A stretch of 64,000 bases of DNA from Tautonia plasticadhaerens. Its GTDB lineage: Bacteria; Planctomycetota; Planctomycetia; Isosphaerales; Isosphaeraceae. Positions 1 through 8,994 of the stretch are shown here, piece by piece (the stretch's first letter is position 1; the number at the start of each line of letters is the position of its first letter). The notes beneath the pieces were generated by a model. It was not told the origin of the DNA. It ran no database searches and saw only the letters and a list, made by a program, of their open reading frames with translations. The stretch covers positions 2,852,001 through 2,916,000 of the forward strand of contig NZ_CP036426.1 in assembly GCF_007752535.1 (NCBI RefSeq), written 5' to 3'. A program made the position numbers and the translations under genes.

Positions 1-192
1 CAGCGAGCGCACCGGGCCGCCGCTCATCGCCTGGGCGAGGTTCTCGATGCTGCGACGCTCGCCGCCGTGGAGCAGGCCCTGGACGAAGCGGCGCGCGTGG
101 ACCTGATTCTCGTCGCGGCCGAAGAGGGGTGCGAAGCGGTCGAGGAAGCGGTCGAGTTCGGGCTTGAGGGCCAGGAGCTGCTGTTCGTCCAC
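1..192 (-). CDS. IS701-family transposase, N-terminal part (cut by window start)
   Basis: Read on the minus strand from a GTG at 192, 64 codons run open to the window edge. The product starts VDEQQLLALKPELDRFLDRF and continues through FGRDENQVHARRFVQGLLHG and the motif ERRSIENLAQAM. This is the usual N-terminus of IS701-type DDE transposases, where the protein recognises the element ends. A GAGG ribosome site lies just upstream and an in-frame stop sits at 223-225, which supports this start. The catalytic core lies outside the window, so activity cannot be judged. It is a different protein from the IS701 transposase at 13967-15238. Confidence 0.75.
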   Translation of the reverse strand, partial: MDEQQLLALKPELDRFLDRFAPLFGRDENQVHARRFVQGLLHGGERRSIENLAQAMSGGPVRSL

Positions 193-388
193 GAGCGATC
201 GCCTCGGGAGGTCCGATGGGACTCACGAATGATCGCTCGTGTACCCGAAGCCATTGCGGCGTAGAAGAGAGGACCGACCTGCGCTGTAGTACTAGTTACT
301 GGTGCGAAATAGGCACGTTTCCTGGCCTCTGGTACGCTGATGGCATACCCGGGAACCGCACCAACCGGACCGCTGGAACATCGGAGCC

Positions 389-1786
389 ATGCTCGGGAAT
401 CGATATTCCCGGACCGACCTGTTCGCCTTGGTCCCCCAGCTCGACCTCCGCTTCGAGCCGCAGCTGGAGCAGCTCGACCGCCTGCTCGACGACGACGAGC
501 TGTTCGACCGGGTCCGCGACGACCTGGCGCGCCGCCACCCCAAGACCCGCTCCCGCGGCCGGCCCTCCACCCCGGTCGAGGTCATCCTCCGGATGCTGGT
601 GGTCATGCGGCTCTACGGCTGGAGCTACGCCCAGGCCGAGTACTTCGTCAACGACAGCCTCGTGCTCCGGCAGTTCTGCCGGGCCTACCTCGAGAAGGTC
701 CCCGACGACACCGCGCTGATCCGCTGGGCCAGCACGATCGGCCCCGAGACGCTGCAGGCGCTCAACGACCGGGTCGTCCAGCTGGCCCGCGGCCTGAAGG
801 TGACCCGCGGCCGCAAGCTCCGGGTCGACACCACGGCGGTGGAGACCGACATCCACTTCCCCACCGACAGCGGCCTGCCGGGCGATGGCGTGCGGGTCGT
901 CTCGCGGCTGCTGCGGCGGGCCAAGGCGGCCCTGGGCGAGGCGGCCGCCGGGCTGGGCGAGGCGTTCCGCAGCCGGGTCCGCACCGTCCGCACGCTGTCC
1001 CAGCAGCTGCACCGCCTCGCCCGCCGCAAGGGGGATCAGGGCCGCGCGGCGATGAAGGCGGCCTACGGCCGGCTCATCGCCACGGCGAGGCGCACCGGCG
1101 CCCAGGGCAAGCGGGTGCTGAAGGCCCTGCGGGGGCGGGCCGACGAACCGGCGACGCGGCGGCTCGCCGCCCGGCTCGAGGAGGTCCTGCCGCGGCTGAG
1201 CCAGGGGATCCGGCAGGCCGAGCGACGGGTGCTCGAGGGGGAGTCGGTGCCGGCCGGCGAGAAGCTGCTCTCGCTCTTCGAGCCGCACACGCAGGTGATC
1301 CCCCGGTTCAAGGCCGGCAAGGCGGTCGAGTTCGGCCGCAAGCTGCGGCTCGACGAGGTCGAGGGCGGGCTGATCAGCGGCTACGCCATCCTGGAGCGGG
1401 GCGGCGGCCAGGACCAGCCGCACCTGCCCGACAGCCTGGCCAACCACCGGCGGCAGTTCGGCCGGCCGCCGGACCTGCTGGCCGGCGACCGGGGGCTGGA
1501 GTCGGCCGAGAACGAGCGGCTGGCCCGAGAGGCGGGGGTCAGGCACGTGGCGTTGCCGCACGTCGGCAAGGCGCCGCCGGGGCGTCGGGCGGAGGAGCGG
1601 GGCCGGCGATTCAAGCGGGCCTATCGGTTCCGGGCGGGGATCGAGGGGCGGATCCACGTGCTGCGGCGGGATTATGGGTTGAAGCGTTGCCGGTACCGCG
1701 GCGAGCGGGGCTTCGGCCGCTGGGCCGGCTGGGGGATCCTGGCCCACAACCTGGCGAAGGTCGCGGACGCGGGGGCGAGCAGGTAA
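389..1786 (+). CDS. ISNCY-family DDE transposase
   Basis: This 465-aa protein has the hallmarks of the ISNCY-type transposases I recognise. The motif VDTTAVETDIHFPTDS is near residue 148, and DGVRVVSRLLRRAK and a basic helical linker follow. The later catalytic stretch DLLAGDRGLESAENERLARE is near residue 370, and the C-terminus contains FRAGIEGRIHVLRRDYGL. The Asp residues in VDTT and GDRG and the Glu in the terminal IEGR region fit a DDE triad. A GGAG ribosome site precedes the ATG. The reading frame is intact and fills the element, so the enzyme may be functional, but the right end of the element is disrupted by IS630, which should impair its own movement. Confidence 0.85.
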   Translation: MLGNRYSRTDLFALVPQLDLRFEPQLEQLDRLLDDDELFDRVRDDLARRHPKTRSRGRPSTPVEVILRMLVVMRLYGWSYAQAEYFVNDSLVLRQFCRAYLEKVPDDTALIRWASTIGPETLQALNDRVVQLARGLKVTRGRKLRVDTTAVETDIHFPTDSGLPGDGVRVVSRLLRRAKAALGEAAAGLGEAFRSRVRTVRTLSQQLHRLARRKGDQGRAAMKAAYGRLIATARRTGAQGKRVLKALRGRADEPATRRLAARLEEVLPRLSQGIRQAERRVLEGESVPAGEKLLSLFEPHTQVIPRFKAGKAVEFGRKLRLDEVEGGLISGYAILERGGGQDQPHLPDSLANHRRQFGRPPDLLAGDRGLESAENERLAREAGVRHVALPHVGKAPPGRRAEERGRRFKRAYRFRAGIEGRIHVLRRDYGLKRCRYRGERGFGRWAGWGILAHNLAKVADAGASR

Positions 1787-1888
1787 GCCGGGCAAGGCGG
1801 CGGGGAAACCGTCCGATCCGACCGGGGTCGCGTCGCGGGGCACACGGAGATCCAGCGACCAACACACATAATTTCGCACCAGTAACTA

Positions 1889-3113
1889 GTGAAGCGTCAC
1901 TCGCTGATTTTCGGGTAAAATGACCCCCCTTGTCCGGCCGCATCGTGGCTCGCCGGGGGGGTTGCCATGGCAAAGAAGTACGTCCTGAAGCTGACGGCCG
2001 AAGAGCGGGCCGAGCTGGCTCGCCTGGTCCGCAAGGGCAACATCGCCGGCTGGAAGGTGCAGCGGGCTCAGGCCCTGCTCAAGTGCGACCAGGGGCCCGA
2101 CGGGCCGGCCTGGCCCGACGCGAAGATCGCCGAGGCGTTCGGCGTCACGACCCGCAGCCTGGAGTCGTGGCGCAAGCGGGCCGTCGAGCACGGGCCGATG
2201 GCGCTGCTGCAGCGCAGGCCGCGGACCCCGTCGGCGGTCCCCAAACTCGGCGGCGAGAACGAGGCGCGGTTGACGGCCCTGGCCTGCTCGCAGCCGCCCA
2301 GGGGCCTGGCCCGCTGGTCGCTCCGGCTGCTGGCCGAGCGCCTGGTGGAGTTGGAGGTCGTCGCGGCGGTCTCGCACGAGACCGTCCGCCGCTCTTTGAA
2401 AAAAGCGCGCTGAAGCCGTGGCTCAGGCGGATGTGGTGCATCCCGCCGGAGCAGGACGCGGCCTTCGTCTGCCAGATGGAGCAGGTCCTGGAGGCCTACC
2501 GGCGCCCGTATGATCCGAGGCGCCCCGTCGTCTGCATGGACGAACAGCCCAAGCAGCTGATCGCCGAGGCGCGGCGGCCATCGCCGGCGGCGCCCGGACG
2601 CCCGGCCCGGGTCGACTACGAGTATGTCCGCGAGGGGACCTGCACGGTGTGGATGTTCGTCGAGCCGCTGGCCGGCTGGCGCGACGTGCGCGTGACCGAG
2701 GCGAAGACGGCCGTGGACTGGGCCCACCGGGTGCAGCGGCTGGTGGACGACCCGCGCCACGCCGAGGCCGAGCGGATCACGCTGGTCTGCGACAACCTCG
2801 TGACCCATTCGCTGGCGTCGCTGTACAAGGCGTTCGAGCCGGCCGAGGCCTTGCGGTTGGCGCGGCGACTGGAGCTGGTGCACACGCCGAAGCACGGCAG
2901 CTGGCTGAACGTCGCCGAGATCGAGCTGTCGGTGTTGACGCGGCAGTGCCTGGACCGGCGCATCGCGGTGCAGGACGAGGTGGCCGGGGAGGCCGGCGCC
3001 TGGGGCGAGCGCCGGAACGCCAAACAGGTGGGCGTCGAGTGGCACTTCACCACCGAGGACGCCCGGATCAAGCTGAGGCACCTCTACCCGAAGATTAACG
3101 AGTGACGCTTCAC
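1889..3113 (+). mobile_element. IS630-family element, type A, copy 1
   Basis: The element is 1225 bp long, with imperfect inverted repeats that begin GTGAAGCGTCACTCG. A TA dinucleotide flanks it on both sides (1887-1888 and 3114-3115), the target duplication typical of IS630/Tc1-mariner elements. An inverted copy of the same length, with identical predicted proteins, lies at 43770-44994. This copy landed in the right terminal repeat of the ISNCY element, so it arrived later. Confidence 0.92.
1967..3105 (+). CDS. IS630-family transposase, two frames joined by -1 frameshift
   Basis: The first frame (1967-2413) starts MAKKYVLKLTAEERAEL and holds the helix-turn-helix part, with IAEAFGVTTRSLESWRKRA near residue 50. 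It stops just after a slippery run, TTGAAAAAAGCG, with six A at 2399-2404. Slipping back one base joins it to the second frame, which carries the DDE catalytic domain: VVCMDEQPKQL, ITLVCDNLVTHS and HTPKHGSWLNVAEIELSVL supply the Asp, Asp and Glu. The joined product is about 378 aa. The same layout and slippery site occur in the type B IS630 copies here, so the break is a programmed frameshift rather than damage. Confidence 0.9.
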
Positions 3114-3121
3114 TAGTACTA

Positions 3122-3273
3122 AACGGCCCGGAGCCGAAGAGACCCAGGATCGCCGCCAGGATCAGGGCCGCCATGACGGCCCAGGCGACCCGCTGGACGA
3201 CGACCATGTGCCGCTGGAAGCGCTGGTCGGTGTGGATCTGGAGCCGGCCGATCGCGCGCCGGGGCTCGGCCAT
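3122..3273 (-). pseudogene. Truncated membrane protein, N-terminal fragment
   Basis: The minus-strand frame starts at 3273 (MAEPRRAIGRLQIHTDQRFQ) after a purine-rich GGGGGGGTGAGACG leader. One hydrophobic helix follows, VAWAVMAALILAAILGLFGS, and the frame runs straight into the end of the ISNCY element at 3121. About 50 codons remain. The rest should lie to the left of 287 if the insertion were simple, but that side holds the upstream region of an IS701 transposase, so the downstream part appears lost or moved. I do not recognise the family; the helix suggests a small inner-membrane protein. Confidence 0.5.
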
Positions 3274-3538
3274 CGTCTCACCCCCCCTCCGGTCCGGGTC
3301 GCCGGGCGGGCGATCATGCCCGTTGCCCCGCGGCCCGGCAGATGCACGCCCGAGGTGCGAGTCCCGTTCCAAAGGCGCCGGGCCCTCGGCAATCGGCTCG
3401 GGACCGTCCCCGACCGCGACGCGGCCAGGAGATCGAGGCGATGAAGGTCCGATTCGATGAGGCGAGCTGGAGGAGTACCTCCAGGTCGCCCAGATCTGCG
3501 GGGGCACGGCCAACGACCTCTACAGCTTCGCCAAGGGG

Positions 3539-3769
3539 GTGGCCCAGCGGACGGTGGCCAGCCTGGGGACCGAGCGCGATGTCTCGGAGGAGGAGGCCGA
3601 GCACGTGCTGAACATCCTGCTGTCCCTGCGCGACACCACGGCCGACGCCGCCCTCGGCTATTCCCGGGCCCTGCAGCGGATCGACGCAATGGTCGACCGG
3701 GTCGAGCCGGCGACCGGCAAGGCCGTCTCCAGGCAGCGGCGGTCGCGGCCCAGGACGCCTCGGGTCTGA
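3539..3769 (+). CDS. Small hypothetical helical protein
   Basis: The open frame runs from a stop at 3458-3460 to 3769. The only standard start is GTG at 3539, giving 76 aa, but the frame upstream of it (ELEEYLQVAQICGGTANDLY) looks like real protein. An ATG with a short coding-like stretch at 3441 (MKVRFDE) lies in another frame, so a one-base change may have split the N-terminus. The body is rich in acidic and helical segments (SEEEAEHVLNILLSLRDTTA) and ends with a basic tail. It lies upstream of the TolC gene. Function unknown. Confidence 0.4.
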   Translation: MAQRTVASLGTERDVSEEEAEHVLNILLSLRDTTADAALGYSRALQRIDAMVDRVEPATGKAVSRQRRSRPRTPRV

Positions 3770-3927
3770 TCGAGCCCGGGGCGTCGCGGGTGCGCGAGGC
3801 CGGGTCGGTTTGGTTGGAGGAGGAACGTGAATATTCCGATAGAACGGTTGATCCGCCTGGGATGATCGAGGCGGTCGTGCCGTCGCCCCGGCCCCACGGC
3901 CAATCGCCGACCTCGGAGGCTCGTGGG

Positions 3928-5502
3928 ATGGGACGTCCGAGACGCCTGGCAGTGATGGCCGTCGCGGCCCTCGGCCTGCTGCTCGTCGCCGACGCGCGGA
4001 CGGCCCGGGCCCAGCGGTCGCTGCTCGACGAGCTGATCCTCATCGCCACCCGGGGGACCGAGCGGGGCGTCTCCGTCGGGCACGAGCGACAGTGGCTCGA
4101 CCCGCCCCCCCCCCACGCCCGGCAATACGAGCGGCCGGTGCCCGAGGAGCGGATGCAGCTGGAGGCCCGCGAGGTGCCGCTTCCCCGCGAGGGCGTGGCG
4201 CCTGTCCCGGGCGGGCCGACGGGGCGGCCCCCGGGCTCCTCCGGCGGTGGGTCGACGATCGTGGCGTCCTCCCGCCGGCTGATGGTCCCCGAGGGCCCGG
4301 AGGACGAGGGGCCGCCCGACGGCCTGACGCTCGACGCGGCGATCGACCAGGTCGTCCGGGCCAGCCTGGAGCTGCACACCAAGTCCTTCGAGATCCCGAT
4401 CGCCGAGGCCGACGCCCTGCAGGCCCGGCTGCCCAAGAACCCCTGGCTCTTCGGGGTCGCCCAGGGCGTCCCCTACGGCAACTACCGCGAAGGCAAGCCC
4501 GGCGAGATCCAGTACGGCACCACGATCGTCGTGCCCGTCGACCTGACCGGGAAGTACCGCGCCCAGGGCGCCGCCGGCGACCAGGCGGTCGCCGTGGTCC
4601 GGGCCCAGTTCCGCGACGCGGTCCGCCGCGAGGTCGACGAGCTGTACCATCGCTGGGTCGAGGTGCTCCGCGCCCGGGAGGCGGCCCGCTTCGCCCGGGC
4701 GACCGTCGCGCACCTCGACCGGACGATCGCCGAGGCCCGCGACAAGGCCCCGGAGCAGCTCGATGCCCTGGAGATCGAGCGGGACCTGGCCTCCTACCAG
4801 GCCGGGCAGGAGGACGACCACATGAAGGCGGCCCTCCGCGACCTGGCGGAGACGCTGAGCCTGCCGCCCGAGGCGGCCGAGCACCTCCGGATCCGCGACC
4901 TGCTGCGCCGCCGCGTCGACCTGCCGGACGACGCCGCGCTCATGGCCCTGGCCCTGGAGCAACGCCCGGACCTGGTCGCGCTGCGCGAGGACGTCGGGCG
5001 GGCCCGGCTCGACGTACGGGTGGCCAAAGCCCGCGCCATCCCCGACATGTGGGTCCTCGGCACGCCGTTCCAGTACCGCCAGCACCCGATCGAGGGCGAG
5101 CGGGACTCGGTGGCCTGGGGCGGCGGCCTGCTGGCGACCATCCCCATCATCGACCGCAACCAGGGGAACGTCCGGCATGCCGAGCTGACCGTCGGCAAGA
5201 CCATGGGCGAGCTGCGGACGATCGAGCGCCGCGTGGCCGCCGAGGTGGGCCTCGCCGCCGAGGAGGTGCGGACCACCGGCACGGACCTCGACCAGCTGGA
5301 GGGCCGGATCCTGCCGCTGATCGGCCACTATCGCCGGCAAATCCATGAGAAGTACCTCGTCGGTCAGGTCGACGACGAGGCGTATGCCGATGCCCTCAAG
5401 CGGGCCCACACCGCGGCCTCGAAGTACCACGAGACGCTCGTCCGCCATCGACGGGCCCTGCTGCGGCTGAATACGGCCCTCGGCTGTCGCTTCGCGCCCT
5501 GA
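3928..5502 (+). CDS. TolC-family outer-membrane protein (paralogue 1)
   Basis: The start at 3928 has a GGAGG box 9 bases upstream and gives a clean signal peptide (AVMAALGLLL-type core, cleavage near ARA-Q at residue 28). A low-complexity proline-rich region is followed from about residue 125 by DGLTLDAAIDQVVRASLELH, the usual opening of TolC/CusC-type efflux channels. Two structural repeats of long helices follow, with FGVAQGVPYGNYREGKPGE in the first and IPIIDRNQGNVRHAELTVGK in the second. At 524 aa the length fits a trimeric outer-membrane channel of a type I or RND export system. No periplasmic adaptor or pump gene is adjacent. The paralogue at 5538-7040 follows after 35 bp, so the two are probably co-transcribed. 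Confidence 0.8.
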   Translation: MGRPRRLAVMAVAALGLLLVADARTARAQRSLLDELILIATRGTERGVSVGHERQWLDPPPPHARQYERPVPEERMQLEAREVPLPREGVAPVPGGPTGRPPGSSGGGSTIVASSRRLMVPEGPEDEGPPDGLTLDAAIDQVVRASLELHTKSFEIPIAEADALQARLPKNPWLFGVAQGVPYGNYREGKPGEIQYGTTIVVPVDLTGKYRAQGAAGDQAVAVVRAQFRDAVRREVDELYHRWVEVLRAREAARFARATVAHLDRTIAEARDKAPEQLDALEIERDLASYQAGQEDDHMKAALRDLAETLSLPPEAAEHLRIRDLLRRRVDLPDDAALMALALEQRPDLVALREDVGRARLDVRVAKARAIPDMWVLGTPFQYRQHPIEGERDSVAWGGGLLATIPIIDRNQGNVRHAELTVGKTMGELRTIERRVAAEVGLAAEEVRTTGTDLDQLEGRILPLIGHYRRQIHEKYLVGQVDDEAYADALKRAHTAASKYHETLVRHRRALLRLNTALGCRFAP

Positions 5503-5537
5503 CCGCCGAGCCCGCAATCCCCCGGAGGGTTCCCGCC

Positions 5538-7040
5538 ATGGATGGACGCCGGTCGACGGCGCATGCCGCGCTCGCCGTGCTCCTCGTCGCGGCCCTCTCG
5601 GGCCCTGCGGCGGCCCAAGGGCCGCCCATCCCCGCGCCGGTCCTGCCCGCGCGGGTCGGCCCGCCCTCCTCGGACGCCGGGGCGACGATCCCCGCGCCGA
5701 TCGTGGTTCGGGTCGGGCGGCCGGGACACGGGCCCGGTGGGCCTCCTGCGCTCCCCCCGGCGCTGCCCCCCGACGCGGTCCTCGGCGACACCGGGCCGAG
5801 CCTGTCGCCCCTGGTCGTGATCCCTGACGGGCCCGAGGACGAGGGGCCGCCCGACGGCCTCTCGCTGGAGGCCGCCGTCGCGACCCTCCTACGCCGCAGC
5901 CCGCTGCTGCAGGCCCGGGCCTTCGAGATCCCGATCGCCCGGGCCAATGCCCTGCAAAATGGCCTGCCGAAGAACCCGTTCATCTTCCTCGGAGTCGAGG
6001 GCATCCCCTACGGCAACTACCGCGAGGGCAAGCCCGGCGAGATCGCCTACGACTTCACGCTGGTCAAGCCGTTCAGCATCACGGGGATCCCCCGGAAGCA
6101 CGGCCGGGCCGGCCTGCAGGGGGTGCGGGTCATCGAGGCCCGCTACCGGGAGGAGGTCCTCCTGGAGGTCGAGTGGCTGCACCACCTCTGGGTCGAGGTG
6201 CTCCGGGCCCGGGAGACCGGCCGCTTCGCCCGCGCGACGGTCGAGGCGCTAAAACGGACGCTGGCCGAGGCCCGCGACCGCCGGCGCCCCGAGGACCTCG
6301 ACGCGCTGGAGGTCGAGCACGCGCTGATCTCCTTCATGGCCGAGGAGGAGCGGGCGCGGCTGCGGGCGGCGTACACGTCGCTGGCCGAGGCGCTGGGCCT
6401 GCCGCCCGAGGCGGCCGAGGGCCTGGCGATCCGCGACCGGCTGCACCGCCGCGCCGATCCGCCGCCCGACGGGGGCCTCATCGGCATGGCCCTGGAGCAT
6501 CGCCCCGACCTGTCGCGGCTTCGGCAGGAAATCCACCACGCCGAGCTGGAGGTGGACGTCGCCCGGGCCGCGGGGGTCCCGGAGATCTACCCCCTGTTCG
6601 CGCCGTCGGACTACGCGCAGCACCCGGTCGAGGGCGAGCGCGGCTCCTGGAGCTGGTCCTCGGGGGCGTTGGTGCCGCTGCCGATCCTCAACCGCAACCA
6701 GGGGGACGTCCGGCACGCGCAGCTCAATGTTGCCCAGCTTCGGGCGGAGCTGGAGCTGATGCAGCGTCGCGTGGTCACGGAGGTCCGCAACGCCGTCGAG
6801 GAGGTCCGCGGCTCGGGCAGGGACCTCGACCTGCTGGAGCGGCAGATCATCCCCCGGGTCCGGCAATACCAGGCCCGGGCCCGCGACCGCTACCTCGCCG
6901 GCGAGATCGACGACGAGGCGTACCTCGCGCACCTCCAGGAATATCAGGAGGTGGCGATGGAATACCGGGATGCCCTCGTCCGCCACCGTCGCGCGACCCT
7001 GCGGCTCAACACGGAGGTCGGCTGCCCGGTCCTGCCCTGA
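5538..7040 (+). CDS. TolC-family outer-membrane protein (paralogue 2)
   Basis: This 500-aa protein has a signal peptide (HAALAVLLVAALSGPAAAQ) and a GGAGGG ribosome site. From residue 95 it closely parallels the previous gene: PDGPEDEGPPDGLSLEAAV, GIPYGNYREGKPGEIAYDF, then LPILNRNQGDVRHAQLNVAQ and EIDDEAYLAHLQEYQEVAME. The two genes clearly arose by duplication, yet differ throughout, so the event is old. The product should be an outer-membrane channel subunit. Both proteins keep a proline-rich spacer between signal peptide and barrel/helix region, unusual for TolC. A hairpin at 7042-7063 directly follows the stop. Confidence 0.8.
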   Translation: MDGRRSTAHAALAVLLVAALSGPAAAQGPPIPAPVLPARVGPPSSDAGATIPAPIVVRVGRPGHGPGGPPALPPALPPDAVLGDTGPSLSPLVVIPDGPEDEGPPDGLSLEAAVATLLRRSPLLQARAFEIPIARANALQNGLPKNPFIFLGVEGIPYGNYREGKPGEIAYDFTLVKPFSITGIPRKHGRAGLQGVRVIEARYREEVLLEVEWLHHLWVEVLRARETGRFARATVEALKRTLAEARDRRRPEDLDALEVEHALISFMAEEERARLRAAYTSLAEALGLPPEAAEGLAIRDRLHRRADPPPDGGLIGMALEHRPDLSRLRQEIHHAELEVDVARAAGVPEIYPLFAPSDYAQHPVEGERGSWSWSSGALVPLPILNRNQGDVRHAQLNVAQLRAELELMQRRVVTEVRNAVEEVRGSGRDLDLLERQIIPRVRQYQARARDRYLAGEIDDEAYLAHLQEYQEVAMEYRDALVRHRRATLRLNTEVGCPVLP

Positions 7041-7041
7041 C

Positions 7042-7063
7042 CCGGCCCGACGGGGCGGGCCGG
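7042..7063. terminator. Hairpin between convergent genes
   Basis: An 8-bp perfect stem (CCGGCCCG with CGGGCCGG) with a short loop sits between the stop of the second TolC gene and the end of the convergent outer-membrane gene. There is no T-tract, so it is only a likely bidirectional terminator. Confidence 0.45.
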
Positions 7064-7065
7064 CT

Positions 7066-8249
7066 TCAGAAGCTCCGGGTCAGCGAGAACTGGAGCTGGT
7101 AGTCGAAGGGCTGCGGGCCGGCGACCGGGACGAGGACGCCGCCCAGCACCCCCAGTTGCCCTTCTCGCCGAGGCCGAACCGGAAGCCGGGCTGGAGGTAG
7201 ACGTCGTCGATTGAGCCGGCGTTGCCCGCCACGTCGGAGAGGACGTCGGCCGTGAGGTGGACGACCAGGTCCTTGAGCGCCGCCTCCTTGCCGGTCACGT
7301 AGCGGCCGACCGAGAGCTGGTTGACGAGGACCGTCGTGCCCGAGGAGGGGGCGGTCAGGATGTTGATCGAGGTCCCGCCGCGGGCGACCCACTTCGGCGC
7401 GAAGTTCCACCAGAACTCCAGGGCGGGGGTGACGTAGTTGATCCCCGATCCGTTCTCGAAGTTGCCGGTCGGGATGCGCTCGCCGACGGCCGCCACCAGG
7501 CTGAAGTCGCGCCGCTCGACCAGGTGGAGGCGGGCCTGCACGCCCGTGTCGCCCCAGTTGCCGCGATAGCCGGAGTCGGGGCCGATCCGGTTCGAGGTGA
7601 TGAACGCCGTGCCGAAGAGCACCTCCATCCGGGCGCTCAGCGGGAGCAGCACCACGGTGTAGCCGGCGTACTGGTTGCCGGGGACGGTGGACGGCTTGAC
7701 CGGGAAGAAGGGGAAGCTGGGGTTGAGGAACAGCGCCCGGCTCTCGGAGAGGTTGTTGGTGTAGAAGAAGCCGGTGTCGACGAACCGGCCGAAGGTGCCG
7801 GCGGGTGTGCCGATCCAGTTCTGCTTGGGGGCGCCGTTGGTGCCGGGGGGTGCCTTGGCGAAGGGCGTGTCCCAGCCCTCGGTGAAGAAGGTGTGCAGCG
7901 AGAGCGGGCTCCAGCACTCCTCCGGGGCGGGGCCACAGATCGACTCGGCGATGACCCCCAGCGGGCCCATCACCACGCGGGGCGGGCTGGAGACCAGGGC
8001 GGGCGGCGGCCCCGCTCCCGTCGGGCCGCCGGCCTGCTGGTAGCCGGCGGCCTCCACGAGATCGAGCAGGGACGAATGGCCCTGCGGTTGGGAGGACATC
8101 CCGACGTCCCGGCCTCCCGCCGGCGACTGGGCGTCGGCCGTCGTGCCCCACGCGACCATCGCGGCCAGGCCGAGGACGACGGCCAACCCGGCCCCGGCAT
8201 TCGGCCTCGACCGGCGTGCGATCCGGTCCATGGCGAAGGACGTGTCCAT
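7066..8249 (-). pseudogene. Outer-membrane transporter-like protein, frameshifted near its C-terminus
   Basis: The start at 8249 has GGAGGAG upstream and leads to a signal sequence ending TADAQ. The mature part has FVDTGFFYTNNLSESRALF, ERIPTGNFENGSGINYVTP and ALEFWWNFAPKWVARGGTSI, like the MetA-pathway/transporter family of outer-membrane beta-barrels. The frame breaks at a run of five C (7149-7153 on the plus strand). One more base would give GNWGVLGGVLVPVAGPQPFD and an end in LTRSF, the terminal Phe typical of barrel proteins; without it the C-terminus is a Ser/Arg-rich nonsense tail. It could be a recent mutation or a homopolymer assembly error. Full length would be about 394 aa. Confidence 0.7.
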
Positions 8250-8369
8250 GAACTCCTCCTCGACGTTCGCCCATCCTGGGCATGGATCGACCCGGCCCGG
8301 CCCGGCCGTCGGGGAGAAGATCGGCCCCGGGCGGGCCGGAAATCATGGAAACGCGAGGATATGAGCGAA

Positions 8370-8400
8370 GAGGGCCGCCGCGACGTGCCCGGCGGCCCTC
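8370..8400 (-). terminator. Strong hairpin downstream of the HPP gene
   Basis: Ten paired bases (GAGGGCCGCC with GGCGGCCCTC) enclose an 11-nt loop, 10 bases after the end of the minus-strand operon at 8410. On the minus strand TTCGCTC follows rather than a T run. Position and stability fit transcription termination for the molybdoenzyme-formamidase-HPP operon. Confidence 0.5.
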
Positions 8401-8409
8401 CTCCTCGGA

Positions 8410-8994
8410 TCATCCCACAAGGTCGCCCGCGGCCGGGCCCTGGCCGCGGGAATCCGGGGCCGGGAAGATCGAGCGGCGGAGCCACCGGACGCCCTCGCCG
8501 AGCACGGCGAGGATGAGCACCCCGGCGGCGACCGTGCCGGCGGTCGTCCAGGTCGGCGGGAAGCCGCCGAGGGCGACCAGCAGCATGGTGGCCGCCGCGG
8601 GCGGGTGCGAGGCCCGCAGCAGGCCCAGCCCGAGCATCGTCAGCACGGTCGCCAGCGTCGCCGCCCCGACGCGGATCGGCACCAGCTCCCTGGTGGCCAG
8701 CACGCCCGGGGCGTCGGACGCCCCGAGCAGCAGGACCGCGACCACGCCGGCCGCCAGGCCGACGAGATGCCCGACGACCGTGTTGTAGGACCGCGCCGAC
8801 TTGTCCCCCGGCTTCTCGGCCTGGAGGAAGGCCGACGGCCCGAGGCTGGGGAACAGCCACGGCTGGCCTGCCGCCACGCCGATCAGCCCGATGGCCGCCA
8901 GCAGCGAGCCGACCGCCAGCGGGGCCCAGATCAGGTCGGGGACCGCCACGCCCGGCCGGCGGCCGCCGGCCCCCCCTTGCCCGTTGGTGCTCAT
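8410..8994 (-). CDS. HPP-family integral membrane protein
   Basis: The protein has 194 aa with four to five hydrophobic segments and the family signature ASHPPAAATMLLVALGG near residue 135. It also has the conserved early part QPWLFPSLGPSAFLQ near residue 45, and SARSYNTVVGHLVGLAAG. HPP proteins sit in the inner membrane; some members have been linked to nitrite transport, which would suit the nitrate-reductase-like gene upstream, although that link is an inference here. Its ATG overlaps the stop of the formamidase gene (ATGA), so the two are translationally coupled. Confidence 0.85.
   Translation of the reverse strand: MSTNGQGGAGGRRPGVAVPDLIWAPLAVGSLLAAIGLIGVAAGQPWLFPSLGPSAFLQAEKPGDKSARSYNTVVGHLVGLAAGVVAVLLLGASDAPGVLATRELVPIRVGAATLATVLTMLGLGLLRASHPPAAATMLLVALGGFPPTWTTAGTVAAGVLILAVLGEGVRWLRRSIFPAPDSRGQGPAAGDLVG

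Larger units (their letters stand above)
287..3121 (+). mobile_element. ISNCY-type insertion sequence, right end split by an IS630 element
   Basis: A perfect inverted repeat starts at 287 (core GTTACTGGTGCGAAAT, 295-310). Its partner is 1871-1888 continued at 3116-3121, because an IS630 element (1889-3113) sits inside the right repeat. When IS630 and one TA copy are removed, the two ends match over 24 bp. The outer 8 bp, TAGTACTA, are palindromic, so they may be either part of the repeat or a target duplication. The only gene is the transposase at 389-1786. Confidence 0.8.

Noticed and set aside
2399-2404. Disruptive frameshift mutation in IS630
   Set aside because: The same break at the same A-run occurs in four copies of two different IS630 types, so it is a programmed frameshift.
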